Assembly: GCA_021234155.1 (NCBI GenBank)
Contig: JAJEKV010000235.1
Coordinates: 496,001-560,000 of the forward strand
Direction of reading: 5' to 3'
Length of the DNA: 64,000 bases
Source: Isoetes taiwanensis
Taxonomy: Eukaryota > Streptophyta > Lycopodiopsida > Isoetales > Isoetaceae
Under the pieces are notes generated by a model, which ran no database searches, was not told where the DNA came from, and saw only the letters and a program-made list of their open reading frames with translations. The position numbers were made by a program, and so were the translations under genes. Positions 47,560-62,088 of the stretch are shown piece after piece. Positions within the stretch are counted from its first letter, which is position 1, and the number at the start of each line of letters is the position of its first letter.

Positions 47560-48372
47560 ATGCAAATCGGCTTAAATGAAGCCTTTGTCTCCCTCTTGCG
47601 TCGCTAGAGATCTGATGCACGGTCATGGTACAGGAGCACCTAAGGTCGAACCCTAGGGTTCTCACAGTGATAGTTAGTTTGGCGCAGTGATGCTTAACAA
47701 TAAGGAGGTTTGTCAACAAGGGCAGATAGCTTATGACAGCTTCGTCGAGCTTTTGCAGATGGAAGAATGTCGTGGAGTGACACAGGATAGCTAAGCATGG
47801 AAACTCGGGTTAAATGAAGCTTTTGTCCCACACTCGCGTCACTGGTGCTATGATACACGCCCTGACAAAGGAACAATAGGCCATTTCTTGGTTGAGCTTT
47901 AGCAGGATGTCTCTTTATCAAGTGTTGAAGGCACCTAAGGTTGCCTAAGGTTGAAACCATGATAACTGAGCATGGGAACTCGGGTAGGTGAGTAGGGAAA
48001 CTCGGGTTGAATGAAGCCTTTATCTCGCATTTGCGTCATTGGAGCTCTGATGCATGGTCATGGTACATGAGCAATACGCCATTTCTCAGTGGTGCTTTAG
48101 CAGGATGTCTCTTGATCATGTAATGAAGACACCTAAGGTTATCATCCAGGGTTGGCAGCTGTGATGGTTAGCTTGGCACGGTCATGTTTAACACTAAGGA
48201 GATCTGTCAGCAAGCTCAACGGATGGCTTATGATAGCTTCATCGAGCTTTTGGAGATGGAAGAATATCATGGAGCGCCACAAGGTAACCGAGCATGGAAA
48301 CTCGGGTTAAATGAAGCCTTTGTCTCACACTCTTGCGTCATTGGTGCTCTGATGCAGCTCATGATGGGGTGA
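47560..48372 (+). repeat. Tandem array of a ~500-bp unit with once-coding sequence
   Basis: GGGTTAAATGAAGC or a close variant recurs at about 47,570, 47,808, 48,005 and 48,305, and GCTTATGA(C/T)AGCTTC at 47,728 and 48,226. The last unit is open for 62 codons (MAYDSFIELLEMEEYHG ... WKLGLNEAFVSHS). The earlier unit gives the same peptide with substitutions and one stop, so the frame was probably coding before duplication. I do not recognise the protein. It lies just upstream of the copia remnant and may be part of it. Confidence 0.55.
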
Positions 48373-48665
48373 TGTTCTAGACAAAGATTGGAAGCCTACC
48401 ACAGATTTTGAACAGAAGAAAGACTTTCAAGCATTGCAGCATTTGAGACTTTGTATCTGCCGAGAGTTTATGAGAGATCAGAAAATACAAATTCTTTACA
48501 AAAGCATTTTAATTCTTACAGACAACTTGTTTGTACAAATATGAAAGACTATCTTCAACAACACAAGAAGCTTCAAGAAAAATTCTTTGGGAAGGGGGGA
48601 ACATGGTGAGGTAAAGCTTATTCTGTATGCCTTGAATGGATTATTTGAATGAATTATCTTCTGAG

Positions 48666-48710
48666 TACCAACATGTTATCAACCATTACCAACATGTTAT
48701 CAACCATTAT
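48666..48710 (+). repeat. 21-bp tandem duplication in the gag-like region
   Basis: CCAACATGTTATCAACCATTA is present twice, adding seven residues to the gag-like frame without shifting it. Confidence 0.8.
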
Positions 48711-49251
48711 AAGCTCAAGCACAAGATCCAAATCAGCTTCCACCATTTTCAACAACTCCTCACGGAAGCAGAAATAGATCTAAGGAAAAAGGATAATCAA
48801 GAATTTGCGCACTACTCTAAGGCGAGATCCACTTCCACTACTAATAGGAAGTCATCTACATCTGAAACACAACCCTTTTTTTCCGAAAGAAAAGAAAATT
48901 TTTGTATTTTATATGAAAAAGTGTAAAGTACAATTTTTCAAACTTCACCGAGGACTACTACATGAGTAATCTCAACATCTTCATCCTCTATAAACTGAAA
49001 CTTATTCGATTGAGTAGCAGCAAAATAAACGGACTATAATATAACCAATGGATGGAGTTGACTCTCAGATTGTGTCTGAGGTGCATAGTGGAGTGCTGCA
49101 TTGTCAAGGTCATAGCTAGCCTAAAGCTGGCTAGACTGAGTACAAACCCAGCCACCAAACTCCTTCCCTAAAAGCCTGGTGCAGAATATAGAAGCTCCTG
49201 TATAGTCCCCTAGCTCGACAATCTCCACTAAAAGGGTTACCCTGTGAGGGA

Positions 49252-49462
49252 GTCTTCCACTTTCGTTATCCCATCAAAGCGCCCATACATCCGTGATAAA
49301 TAAGCACAACTATCTTGTTAATTAAGACAAATACCACCAATTCCATGCATAAGTACGTCTTCCACTTTCATTATCCCATCAAACAACCCATACATCCTTG
49401 ATAAGTAAGCAACCATCTTGTTAATCAAGACAAATGCCACCAATTCCATGCTTAAGTACGAC
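49252..49462 (+). repeat. ~107-bp tandem duplication
   Basis: Two adjacent copies run from GTCTTCCACTTTC to CATGC(A/T)TAAGTACG, with several differences. They lie within the copia remnant between the gag-like and RNase H parts. Confidence 0.8.
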
Positions 49463-50190
49463 AGACGCAGAACTCAAGGTTCTCACACTTACAGTTCAAG
49501 AAATGAAATGGCTTCTCAATCTCTACGAAGACCTTGGTGTTCATGCCAAACCTGCACTATTTTACTGCACTACTTTACTGTGACAACAGTGGAGCAATTC
49601 AGAATGTTAAAAGACTTCAAAAGGCATCTCAAAATCAAGCACATGGACATCAAGATGTGCTTTATCAGAGATCAGATATACAATGGCTACCTTACTCTAC
49701 TGTACTGTCCAACACAAGATTAGGCAATGGATCGTTTTACAAAACCACTTGCTGGCAAGGCATTCTTCAAAATGAATGCACTACTCCAAATGATGCCCCA
49801 CACTTTAACTCAGGGGGGATGATGCTAAGGCTGAATGCTTATTTCGTATGTTTATGTTCATTGTGTTTTATTTTATCTGCCCCCATGCTGGTCCTCATGG
49901 GGGATGTTAGGATAAGATATCCTAGCTGTCACTAGATGACTAGGCATGTGGTGACACAGCACCTGTTGCTGACATGGCTCAACTATAAGCCATAGTTACG
50001 CTCACTACCATTTTTAGTACTTTGCATGTGCTGACCTGTCACCTGCTGACATGACTCAACTATAATTACGCTCGCTACTAGAGTAGTTCTTTCTAGCAAA
50101 GCTCATGTGCTCATGCTTTCCTGTCTTTGTGTCTCTCTCTTCATCCTATCATCAATCTACACAAAGCTTTCATACAGCTTTACAATGTCG

Positions 50191-51378
50191 GGGACTCAAA
50201 TCATGGATATTAAATGCCTAGGGCCACGATACAATATGAACCTCATCCCCATGTGGTCCAGAATAATTCATTCACTCTATAACTTCGAGCGAGTAGTAAC
50301 CTGCATCAAAACCTTAAAAGTTTCTTCCTTCTGGGAGGCGTTTGTGCATTGCATCTCTGTAACTGAAACCAGTTTTAAAGTTAACCAGATTAATGCTCTG
50401 CTACCAATATATTACCATCATGTTGACCCTTTTTATGAATGCCTTCTCAAGCTGCCACCTAGATGTCTTGATGAAACATTTTTTGAAACACGATAAGCTT
50501 TGCCTTGTGAACTCTGGATATTAGCTTCAGTTTCCTGAACCCATTCTGTCTGGCCTTCCAATTCGAAGCACACATCAGTGAGCTAATTTAAATACACAAG
50601 CAGGGTTCCAAACCCTGCCAGTCATTCACCCGTATTAAAATTCAGCTGCTTGAAACTCATTACCATTATACAATTCGCCGGGATGCTCATAGGCTGTATC
50701 AAATGCAATGCGTATGGACTACATGAAATGCAAGCAATTCAATTATCACAAATGCAAATATTAGCTTTACATTTGCTGCTTGACAGTAAATAGCTCATGT
50801 TTGCCTAGAATGAATTAAGATATACTATTTAATAAAATAAAAAGCAAGCACAATATTCCCTTCACCTTGTGAAAAAACCTTTGCCCAATGAATGGCTAGC
50901 ACACACTAGTTGCTTGAAATACGTCTCAACATCCTAAGGTGCAGAAATCAAAGACATGGTAGATGACAAGTGCAGATGATCTAGACAATTAAACTTACAC
51001 GAGCTTGGGCAAAGTCCATGAAGTCAGCCTGTATAGAAAAACCTGCAAAATACATAAGAACCTGCAGCAACAGCTTGGAGCTTAGTCCTTGAAGATCAAT
51101 ATAAGAAAATAAGCAAGTACATAGTTCACATGCAAGAAAATTATTCGGCGATGTTGCAGAGAGTTATTCACCTGTTGGTGGGTGTAAAAGAACCGGGATA
51201 AAGAAGAAATATAAAGCAACATCATGTCCACTAAAGCTTTACATTATGAAACACATACAGTGATGTTCTTTCGGTATCAGTAGAACTAATAAATCAATCC
51301 TACCTTGAGTTCAGGTTTAAAAGCACACTTCCAAACTAAAGTGTGCACACTTTATATATGCAGAACTATATTTTTGAA
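50191..51378. other. 3' flank of MED27; no other gene recognised
   Basis: A 129-codon plus frame (50,107-50,496) crosses the copia LTR end and has no recognisable motif. The remainder is AT-rich and probably includes the MED27 3' UTR next to 51,378. No clear polyadenylation signal could be assigned. Confidence 0.4.
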
Positions 51379-54300
51379 TTAAAGACACACCCCCAACTTG
51401 AGGCATGGTTTTCTATGTTTGCATGGTTGAGGCATCTTGACTGTCTTGAACGCCATCCCCTTCCAGCAGCCAATATGATACACAAGAGAATCAGCCTCCA
51501 ATTGAGAAGACTCAAGATTCATAATATGCCCAGCATGCGGAGGTCTGACGATTGGAGGTAGCAAGAGATTTGTAGCTCGATCAAGAAGCAGTCTCTTTCC
51601 ACATAGCCTGCAATATGAAAACATTGCAGACTATCATCAGCATTGCAGAGACAAATACACGAGAAACATGATATAAACTTACTTGCACTGGGCGGAGAAA
51701 AGCGTTCGATATTGATACAACCATTTCTATAGAATCAGAATAGACATTTGATTAGCAGATAAATTCACGCACCAGAAAATGCTGCAATCACAGCCAATAG
51801 ATTATTTGATATGTGTTACCAGCAAGAGATCAAGACATGAGGACCCATGGCGCTGAACTAAAAGGTGCATTGTGTTGTTTGCATGCTCCTGCAACAGACA
51901 TGCTTAAGTCTCGAAAACACTGATATATTAAAAAAAATTAGTTAACTATGCTAATATAGAAATAATATGGTCCTAGATCCCAACCAATAATTATTCTGTC
52001 ATCTTTGCAACCATCGGTTACTCAAACCATTCATCAATTAAAAACTTGCCCAAAAGTACTTTGCTGCCAGGTGTTATACTAGTTGCTTCATGGCACCTTC
52101 CTCTCTTTCAGCATAGAGAAAGACCAGTCAGAGGGCTTTTACATGCTCAATAATATTGTCAATAGAGATTTACTTGGAAGCAACAACTTAGTTTTAAGCT
52201 CAGTCCAAACCGCCACATGAGGACATCAAGTATCATGTTCACCACATTGATAATTTGACAACACGGGCTACAAGACAGATAGATTAGCTTTGTGTTCACA
52301 AGTTTGGAATGTCACACTCTCGAATTCAATGAAGACCAAACCAGAACGACTAGGCAAAACGAGAGACGTCCCCCATCGCCAATATATTGCACAGCTGATC
52401 AATATCAACATCATGGAACTGACATCAAATGCAAAGTCTGAATTCTTTTTTACATTTACTATCCATCCCAGAATATACAGCGAATGTCCAGCCCTGAATT
52501 TAAGCTCTTTTAGTGTTTTAATCATCTAAATACACCACAATAACGTTTCAACATGTGCATACCGAGAGCTTCTGGAAAAGATGCGAACTTGAAACTCCCC
52601 ATGCATGAACATGTCCACCAGCCTGCAAAATGCCTACAAATTTAGTTTTCCACAAGTGAAGAACGATTATAGATTGAACATAATGGATGTAAAAGATTTT
52701 AAGTCAACACACAAGCCACTAAAGCTACACTTTCTGTTTAAAAATTATATTGCAATGCCCTTTTTCAAGCAAGCATGCTCCATTGGTTGGTAAGTCATAT
52801 TAATGGCCCCATTAATGCATGAGATGGAAATAAATATGAGACACCAAATAAATCCATGTTCTTTCTAGAAATACAAAGATGAAAACATGTGCACAAACAG
52901 CTCAACAACAAGACAGATATTCAGGATCTTGATCTAAAACCGCTAAACCAAGCTACTCCAGGCCACATTTCCATCTCAAAATAGAGTGCACTGCTCAGCC
53001 ATTGCCCCAAATGGTGGTAAATGGTGACAAATGACAATAGGATAGCAGCTTAATTGAACTCATGCAGCATAAACTCCTAGGTCTATCTTGTTGAGCTGGC
53101 AACTGTTACGAATAGCAAGTTGGATCAAGTTAAGTCCACACAGGACCATACGAGAATTATGGCCACAGCCAAAAGGACAGCAGAAATGGTGATTAACTTG
53201 CCACCCAACCTATAAACTCAGATCAATCCAAGCTCCCCACCAAGCTGAGAGCTAGCATACGACCATGTGATCCCAGGATTCCTCCCTCCCAGGTCCATAC
53301 ACATAGCCAATTCTCCCTTCACCTTTCCCCAAGACCTTTCACTAAAGGTGGCTTGGCATATAAGGCGTACACATTATATCGCTATTTTTCCCCTTTCTAG
53401 CCTCTATGGACGGCGCCCAAGAAGGCCTCCCCTAAGCGTGTCTTACCATTAAAGAGTCCCAGCTCAGAATCGTAACAGCAAATTTATCTGTTCTGAAATA
53501 TTTGTAAGTTCCTTGCTGTTATGAGTAGAAATCTCAATCTGATCATGGTACCACGTGTTCAGCCTCTTTGTTATACATAATCATATATAATCATCATCTG
53601 AGCCAAAATCTTAATGTTTTGCAAATAGGTAACGACCACAAATTGATAGGCTAGGCGACCATTAGGTTGAAGGTCCAGTAAATAAAAAATGAATTACTTG
53701 AAGGGTAATCTTGCAGGTTTGGTACTGGGCTTTTAAAGAACGCCAATTCATGAGCATGCACAAAATTAACAACGGTAACACCTTTAGGCTTACCTCATCA
53801 TGAGAAAACAAGCCAACATGAGCAGGATGAACTGAACCAGCAGGCCGCAAGGACACTACTGCTCTCAGAATGTCAGGAATCAATATTTCCAGAACTCCAA
53901 CCTCTTCTCTAGTTGACGCATTGGATGCATCTAAATCTTGTTCATTTGCATCAGCCAATTTGGTGGCTCTTATACTTTCACCTTTTCTAGACAGCCTTCC
54001 AGTTATTTTCCTCATCCATTCCAGACGTGAGTATGGCCTCACTGTCATTCCAGGAGCATCATTCTCTATGGCCTTAAGTACTTTAATAAGAGCAGCACTT
54101 TCTTGATCATTGGCATTGCCATTGTCAATTCCATGAGATCGTTTTGGGAGACAGCTATCTTCAAGATGTGGAAAGTAGAGTCTTTTTTGTTCTGTGAAGG
54201 CTTTTAAAGCCAACCTGAAAGTAGAAAATACAGTTTTTATACGCATAGTGCTTGTGAAAGAAAATAATGGAAGGCAAAAGAAAGGAAATTTCAAAAGTGC

Positions 54301-55531
54301 CTATCATGCATGGACAAATCCGAACTTCCATGTATGTCTCCATAAGACAAAGGGAAGTTACAATACAAAATGTTATATACTTCTGAAAAGAACGTTTTGG
54401 TGGAGTAATTAAGAATGGCTGACAGTATTTCCCTTAGTTGCATGTCTGCCTTAAAAAAACAGAGGCAATTGGCTTCTTTTGATATAAAGATATGCGTATG
54501 GTTTAGAAATTAAGCTCCCTAACTCATTGTACAGGAACCTGTGAAAACACATTATCCTATTGATGCTTGTTCACACGATATCAACTATCATTTGTGCAAC
54601 TCTTTTATCTATTTAGGCATAAAAAGGAGAAAGAAGTCATGCAAAGATAACTAAACTCTTAATTTATATCACAATGGGTTCAAAAGTGACAAAATTTGCG
54701 TTCTCCATTGCAACATGTTCTTCGAACCTGCTTTTATCAACCGCTGATGCAGCAGCTTGCCCAGCAATTTGACGCTTCCAGGAATACGAAACAATGGCTC
54801 CATCTGGGCAGACAAGTGGTATCTGTGAACCCCAGGGTTGATTATCGTCATATCTTTGTTGTGCTCCACTCAAAACTCCTGCAGCTTCCAATTCTCTGCC
54901 TGCAGTCATATGTGGGTAGGTATTCTTAAAGGGCTGTAATGCGAGTAGCTTGTTTACAAACATAAACATTCTCGAAGTCCTCCTCCCTTTTATATTCTTT
55001 GTTCTATATCGAAAATCTGAGATACTGGAACGAGGTACTAGAGCTGACCTGTGGCTTTGAGGTCATCCAGGGCATGTTTGGTCTTCTCAGCTGCTACCAT
55101 CAAAGCTTCATTATTTCCTGATTTTTACGTGCACCATCACCAACCATAATTAAGGCCTCCATAAGCATATCCGCTCCTGCTCTAACATCCGAAATAAGAC
55201 GTATGGCTTGGTCTAGCCCCTTCATGGCATTGGCAAGCTGCTTGGGAGGTGCCTGACCATCATGCGGCACTGCCACACTAGTTTGTGGCCTGGGATATGA
55301 TCCAAGACTATTGATCGTGATACCTGATAAAGGATCCGGTTGATCAGTTGTAGAAAAGAGAGGGGATGCGCGGGCGCCAGTAAAACCAGTAGAAGGCGAA
55401 GAAAGCACAGGGCTACACAGAGAGAGGGCCTGCGCCTGAGGCTGGGCTAGCGCCGGAGATGGAACATGGGCCATTGCCTGCTGCTGTTGCTGCTGCTGTA
55501 AAAGCAGAAGCATCCTCTCTGTTGTTGCCAT
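51379..55531 (-). CDS. MED27: Mediator complex subunit 27, seven exons
   Basis: Exons are 55,531-55,049, 54,899-54,728, 54,214-53,794, 52,622-52,563, 51,888-51,820, 51,726-51,683 and 51,607-51,379. Each junction has GT/AG and the phases agree. The protein is about 492 residues, somewhat longer than I remember for flowering-plant MED27. It starts with a Gln run and a Pro/Ser/Ala-rich segment, then LDQAIRLISDVRAGADMLMEAL (residues about 105-125), SQIPLVCPDGA...YSWKRQ, ALKAFTEQKRLYFPHLED, and a C-terminal zinc-binding end with CKLCGK and YHIGC, as in the family. MED27 is a Mediator tail-side subunit linking activators to RNA polymerase II in the nucleus. Exon 1 is open from ATG to 55,100, but the family sequence continues only if one base is added in an A5 run near 55,125. 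This is a frameshift or a homopolymer sequencing error. The start is the first Met; no upstream in-frame alternative is attractive. Confidence 0.85.
55120..55130 (-). other. MED27: Apparent one-base frameshift in MED27 exon 1
   Basis: On the coding strand GCACGTAAAAATCAGG gives ARKNQEIMKL and a stop. With six instead of five A residues it would read ARKKSGNNEALMVAAEK and on to the donor at 55,049 in the phase that exon 2 requires. Confidence 0.6.
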
Positions 55532-57592
<2,061 letters not shown>

Positions 57593-57724
57593 AGGGTTTT
57601 GCTGCTTTGTAACTGAAAGCCATAGCTCTCAATCTGAGTGTCAGATTACAGCGGGTTAGGCTCGTTGGAAAGCTTATTTCGAGCTCTTTCCAGCGGTGTA
57701 TAACATTAATACTTTTGATTCAGT

Positions 57725-58703
57725 TTGGCAGTCTGTAGTGGCATTTTCGGGGACTATAATGCAGGACGGCGGAGTAGTAGGACAAATGGCAAAAAAAAGC
57801 AATTTGTAGATGGGAATGGCGAAACAAAAAGAGGGAACCGAGGATCTTTGGGTCGTCATCAGACTTCGGTGCCGAACAGGGGGAGCGGAAGTATCAAGAA
57901 AAGCAGGAACCCGGTTTTCCTCCACCGTAAGGCTCCAGAGCCTGCCCCCGAGAGGGTACGGTGACCAAGCAAGATCACGTTAGATGCCGTTGGCGGATGA
58001 GGGCAGCCATGGAATTCTCAACCCGTCTATGAAGACATCAATAGAGGCCTCTGTCAAAACATGGTAAGTGATTTGAAATCTTTCTTGTTAGCTCATGTGC
58101 AAGGTAAGTGGAGAAATGTCGGCACAATATGATAATGGAATTAGAGCGGTTCAAGAAGGAATTAAAGGAGAATTTGAAGCTTTCAAGCAAGAGGTTTTGA
58201 GTGAAGATAGTGATTGCGAAGATGATGTAGAAGAGCAGGAAGAAAAGGACATCTCTGGAATCCAAAAGCAATTATCAGCTTTTATAGAAGAGCAAGAAAG
58301 GAGAGAAAAAGCATTGAACATCCGTTTGATTGGCATAACGCGGAAGACCGGAGAAAAGACCAAAGACATTGTTCAGGCTTTTTGTGAAAATGGCTGGCTA
58401 CCGATAGATTCGGGCATTACGGATGCATTTCGGATTGGCAAGCAAACTGATAGGGATCGTCCCATTATTGTCAAATTCAGATCAAAGGAAGACAAGATTA
58501 ATATACTCAAAAAGAAGACCATGCTCAAGGGAAAGAAGATCCGGATCAATGATGATCTTACTAAGAACCAGTTTCAAGAGTACAAAGGAACAAAAGATCC
58601 TCAAGGAAGCAAGGCAAGCGGGAAAAAAAAGCGTCTTGGCGGCGGGGAAGGTCATGGTGGAAAATCCGAGAAAATGCATAGGTATTTGAGACCACTAGGA
58701 TAA
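57725..58703 (+). pseudogene. LINE copy A ORF1 (L1 ORF1p-like)
   Basis: Residues from 58,095 form one open frame of 202 codons: an acidic coiled coil (SEDSDCEDDVEEQEEKD), then an RNA-binding C-terminal part (LNIRLIGI, ITDAFRIGK, RPIIVKFRSKEDK, KIRINDDLT) as in Transposase_22/L1 ORF1 proteins. A basic, Gly-rich N-terminal piece lies in another frame at 57,725-57,964, so the ORF is split by at least one shift. The protein would bind element RNA as a chaperone. Confidence 0.65.
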
Positions 58704-58779
58704 TGTGTTGGAACATAAATTCTATTAGTCGATTATAAAATAGATGTAGTAGATGATCTATTTTCAAATGTAGATGTTT

Positions 58780-61000
58780 TGTCTTCTTAGAAACTTGTGA
58801 AAATGAAGAAAAAGGTTTACGGACATACATGGATTTACACTGTTGCACTCCGTTTGGCACAATAAAGGTTGGGGCCTAAAAAGGACATCTTGGGGATTGC
58901 ATGCTATGTAAGGTCGGGCATGAAACACCGGTGAAAATAATGAATGAAAAAGAGGATCATTGCAGCATATCCGGGTGGAGTTACAAGGCCGAAAGGTAAG
59001 ATCTTTGTGGCGGGATGTTACTTTCCCGCCGAGAGAATCACCGATTTATGACTCGAGACCACCGGATCGGGATGACCCTTTTTAGCTTAGAAACGGGGAT
59101 GTGCTTTCGTTCTTTGCGCCGGATGGTGATGTTCTCTTATTAGGAGATTTCAGCGGGCGCATTGCTACCAAACAAGCGACTATCGCTAGCATGGAAGGGG
59201 ATCCCGTATGGGTTGAGATGCTTGATGATAAGGAAGTATCCCAGGAAGGATGGAGTAGAACCACGACAGATAGAATAAGATGGCCTACACCCCAAGGCAA
59301 CCATGTGCTTAATATGTGCAGCGGGCTTGATTTATTGGTTTATAATGGCACACAGAGGTTTCCAGGTACAGGTAAGTGCACATGCAGAAATGCAAGTGTT
59401 GTTGATCTCGTTCTTGCTACATCCCAGTTTGCAGAACAGGTGTTACATATGTCTATAGGGGAAGAGATGGAAAAGATCTCAGATCATACACCGAGATACC
59501 GGTTTGTGTTAAGCACCAAGAATTACACATGCCACCGAACGCGTTGTGTCTCTAAGCCCGTGACACATTATGAAATATCATAAAGTGGAAAGCTATATGA
59601 AGAAGTGTGAGGCAAGAGCCTCCACAACAAATTGGTCCAGCGACACTGATAAATTAAGTGACAAGATTGCAGAGTTAGTTCTAGATGTTGCCACTGATTG
59701 TTTTGTCTCACGCAGAAAGATGAAGGGGTTGCCATGCAATAGTTGGTTTGATGCGTCTTGTAGAGCAAAAAGAGAGGCATTTAAGCAGGCAAGGGGGGAA
59801 GATAGAGCAGAGATTAAAGAAAGAATATTTTGCACTCACGAAATCAAAAAATAAAAAGTATGTGTATCAGAGATAGCAGGAGCTGATCCGTGACACTATA
59901 GCAGATCCCAAAAAAATCTGGAATGAGCTTAAGCCTAAGATGAAGCAGGAGACCCACCTGGAAACCATGGCTTTAGTAAGCCGCGCGTAAGTTGTATCAC
60001 ATCGGAGGCCAATGTCGGTAATATTGACTTACGGGGATGTAGGTGGTGCTTTGATTTGGAAGACTTAGAAGAAGGGTTAAGTCATCTTGCCAACGGAAAG
60101 GCTGATTCAATTGGGCTGGTAGCTGAAATGTTCAAATGGGCGGGTAACTCAATACATGTTGCATTGTTGTCATTATTTAACAATGTTTTTGCGCAAAGGG
60201 TTTCCTCGACTTGGCGGTGAGAACGAGTTATCCCTTGCATAAAATTTGGAGATGAGAATGATCCTGGAAATTATCGAATGATTACGGTTAGTAGTTTATA
60301 TGCCAAATTATTTCTTTGCTATCTTTGAATTGTAAATTGAGCACGGGCTGAAAAACATAATGTTAGAGCCATCGACAGGCGGGCTTTAGACCAAAAAGAT
60401 CTACTGAGTTGATCATTTGGTTACTTTGGCGAGCTATGGTTGATTCGGTTAAGGGTAAGAAAAAACCCTTTATGCTCTTTTTGTTGATTATGCTAAGGCA
60501 TTTGACACGGTATCTCGTAGTAATTTATGGGAGAGAATGGAGGCCCTAGGGGTACCAATTGAGCTTAGACATGCAAAGGTGAAGATACTTTATGATAAAG
60601 TTTTGGTACAGCTATCATCCCCTACATTGAGCAAATTGTGAGATGTGGTAGAAAGTAATATTGGAGTGAAGCAAGGGTGCCCATTGTAAGCCCCACACTA
60701 TTTGGCCTATTCAGTAGACCAACCGCAGGCTTGGATGTCCGAATATGGCGGGGAGGGACCCCATTGTTTAGATGCATGGTTCATTTGCTCTTATATGCCG
60801 ATGATGTTGTTCTTCTTTCCCGTTCAGTGGAAGGCATGCGAGAAGCATTTAGATTGTTGGCACATTTCGTGGAATGTAAAAGTATGAGGGTAAATATGTC
60901 AAAGACTAAGATGATGGTATTTGGGACAAATAAAGTAGATCATCTTAAATTCCTCTATCATGGAGAACCGTGGAAATTGTCACCTCATATAAGTATCTAG
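58780..61000 (+). pseudogene. LINE copy A ORF2 (endonuclease-RT), broken
   Basis: The endonuclease motifs are LLLGDFSGR (about 59,130, with Ser where Asn is usual in GDFN), VVDLVLAT (about 59,400) and SDHTPRYRF (about 59,480). The RT motifs are LANGKADSIG...AEMFKWAG (about 60,090), LFVDYAKAFDTVSR (about 60,480), GVKQGCPL (about 60,665) and LLYADDVVLLSRS (about 60,787-60,825). Stops at 60,685 and elsewhere inactivate it. Confidence 0.75.
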
Positions 61001-62088
61001 GGATACATGTGGACAAGGGGCATATTTGGAACTTCTATTTGTTGAGCATAGAGTAAATGGAGGCTGAAAGCACTATATAACATGCGGCGTAAAAAGTGGA
61101 AAAAGCGAGAAATATGGGACTTTAGCCCAAGGCGTACATTATATCGAAAGTCTTTGGTCCAAACAGTTTTGCTCTATGGGTATGAAGTATGGGGCCGGGA
61201 TTATCACAGAGAATCGGAAAAAGGTTGAGAAAGTGTAGAAGAAGTTCTTGAGAACAGAATTGGGTACTAAAGCTCAAACTCCATATGATATTTGCTTGTA
61301 GAGTGTGGCATGATGTTACTAGAGGTCAAGCCCTATGCGTAACAGCTTACATATCTCTAAGTTGCTATTTGATATGCCGTAAGATAGCTTATCAAGGCTA
61401 GCATTAGAAGAAACAAGAGACAAGGGATGGTACTTTCGAGATATTAGGGAATGGATGAGGAAGTGGGGATGGACATTCATGGTATAATGGAGAATAAGGG
61501 CAATCTAAGAGGGTGGGTGCATGAGCACCTCATTAGAAGAAGCTGGAGAGTCAGGAGACAAAAAAAACATTTCTATAGACAAGATATAAATCCCCTCTCC
61601 AAGAGGCCAAATACCTCAAAGGAAGGTGTGTCTTTTGGCGCCGCATGATGATAAGCGGGGATGCGGCTTAGCTCCCATAGGCTTGGGGTTGAAGTAGAAC
61701 GTTGGAGTAATATTCCCCATGAATTGAGATTTTGCAAAGTATGCAATATGGGAGAAGTAGAAGATGAATTACATGTCATCGTAAGGTGCCCGTCATACAC
61801 AAGGGATTCGAGATAAGTACAGTATCCATTCAAACTCTTTCTTTGGAATTCTTTGATATGCCCTGGACATCACATTGGGAAATACTTGAAGGAAATATTG
61901 ATCTGAGAGAGAACAGTTAATGAGTATTAAAGATTGTAATGTTATACATGATGAGAGATGGGAAGAGTCTAATGCATTCTTGTCGAAGATGCATTAGAGG
62001 ATATCTTTATAACGTTGAATGTGTACATTGATCGGTCTCATAGACTGGTGGTCTACGAGGCGTGATAAATACAACATTTCATTTCATT

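Larger units (their letters stand above)
48395..50190 (+). mobile_element. Ty1/copia remnant, internally deleted, with 3' LTR
   Basis: A gag-like segment (LNELSSEYQHVINHY, then FQQLLTEAEIDLRKKDNQ; about 48,640-48,800) resembles copia UBN2-type gag. It is followed by unrelated-looking DNA and then the very end of RNase H (LLYCDNSGAIQNVK, about 49,560-49,605, with the catalytic Asp, and FYKTTCWQ at about 49,730). Protease, integrase and RT are missing. Two G runs could be polypurine tracts, at 49,811 (CAGGGGGGATGATGC) and 49,896 (CATGGGGGATGTTAGG). The second precedes a classic TGTTAGGATA LTR start, giving an LTR of about 49,905-50,190. Confidence 0.65.
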
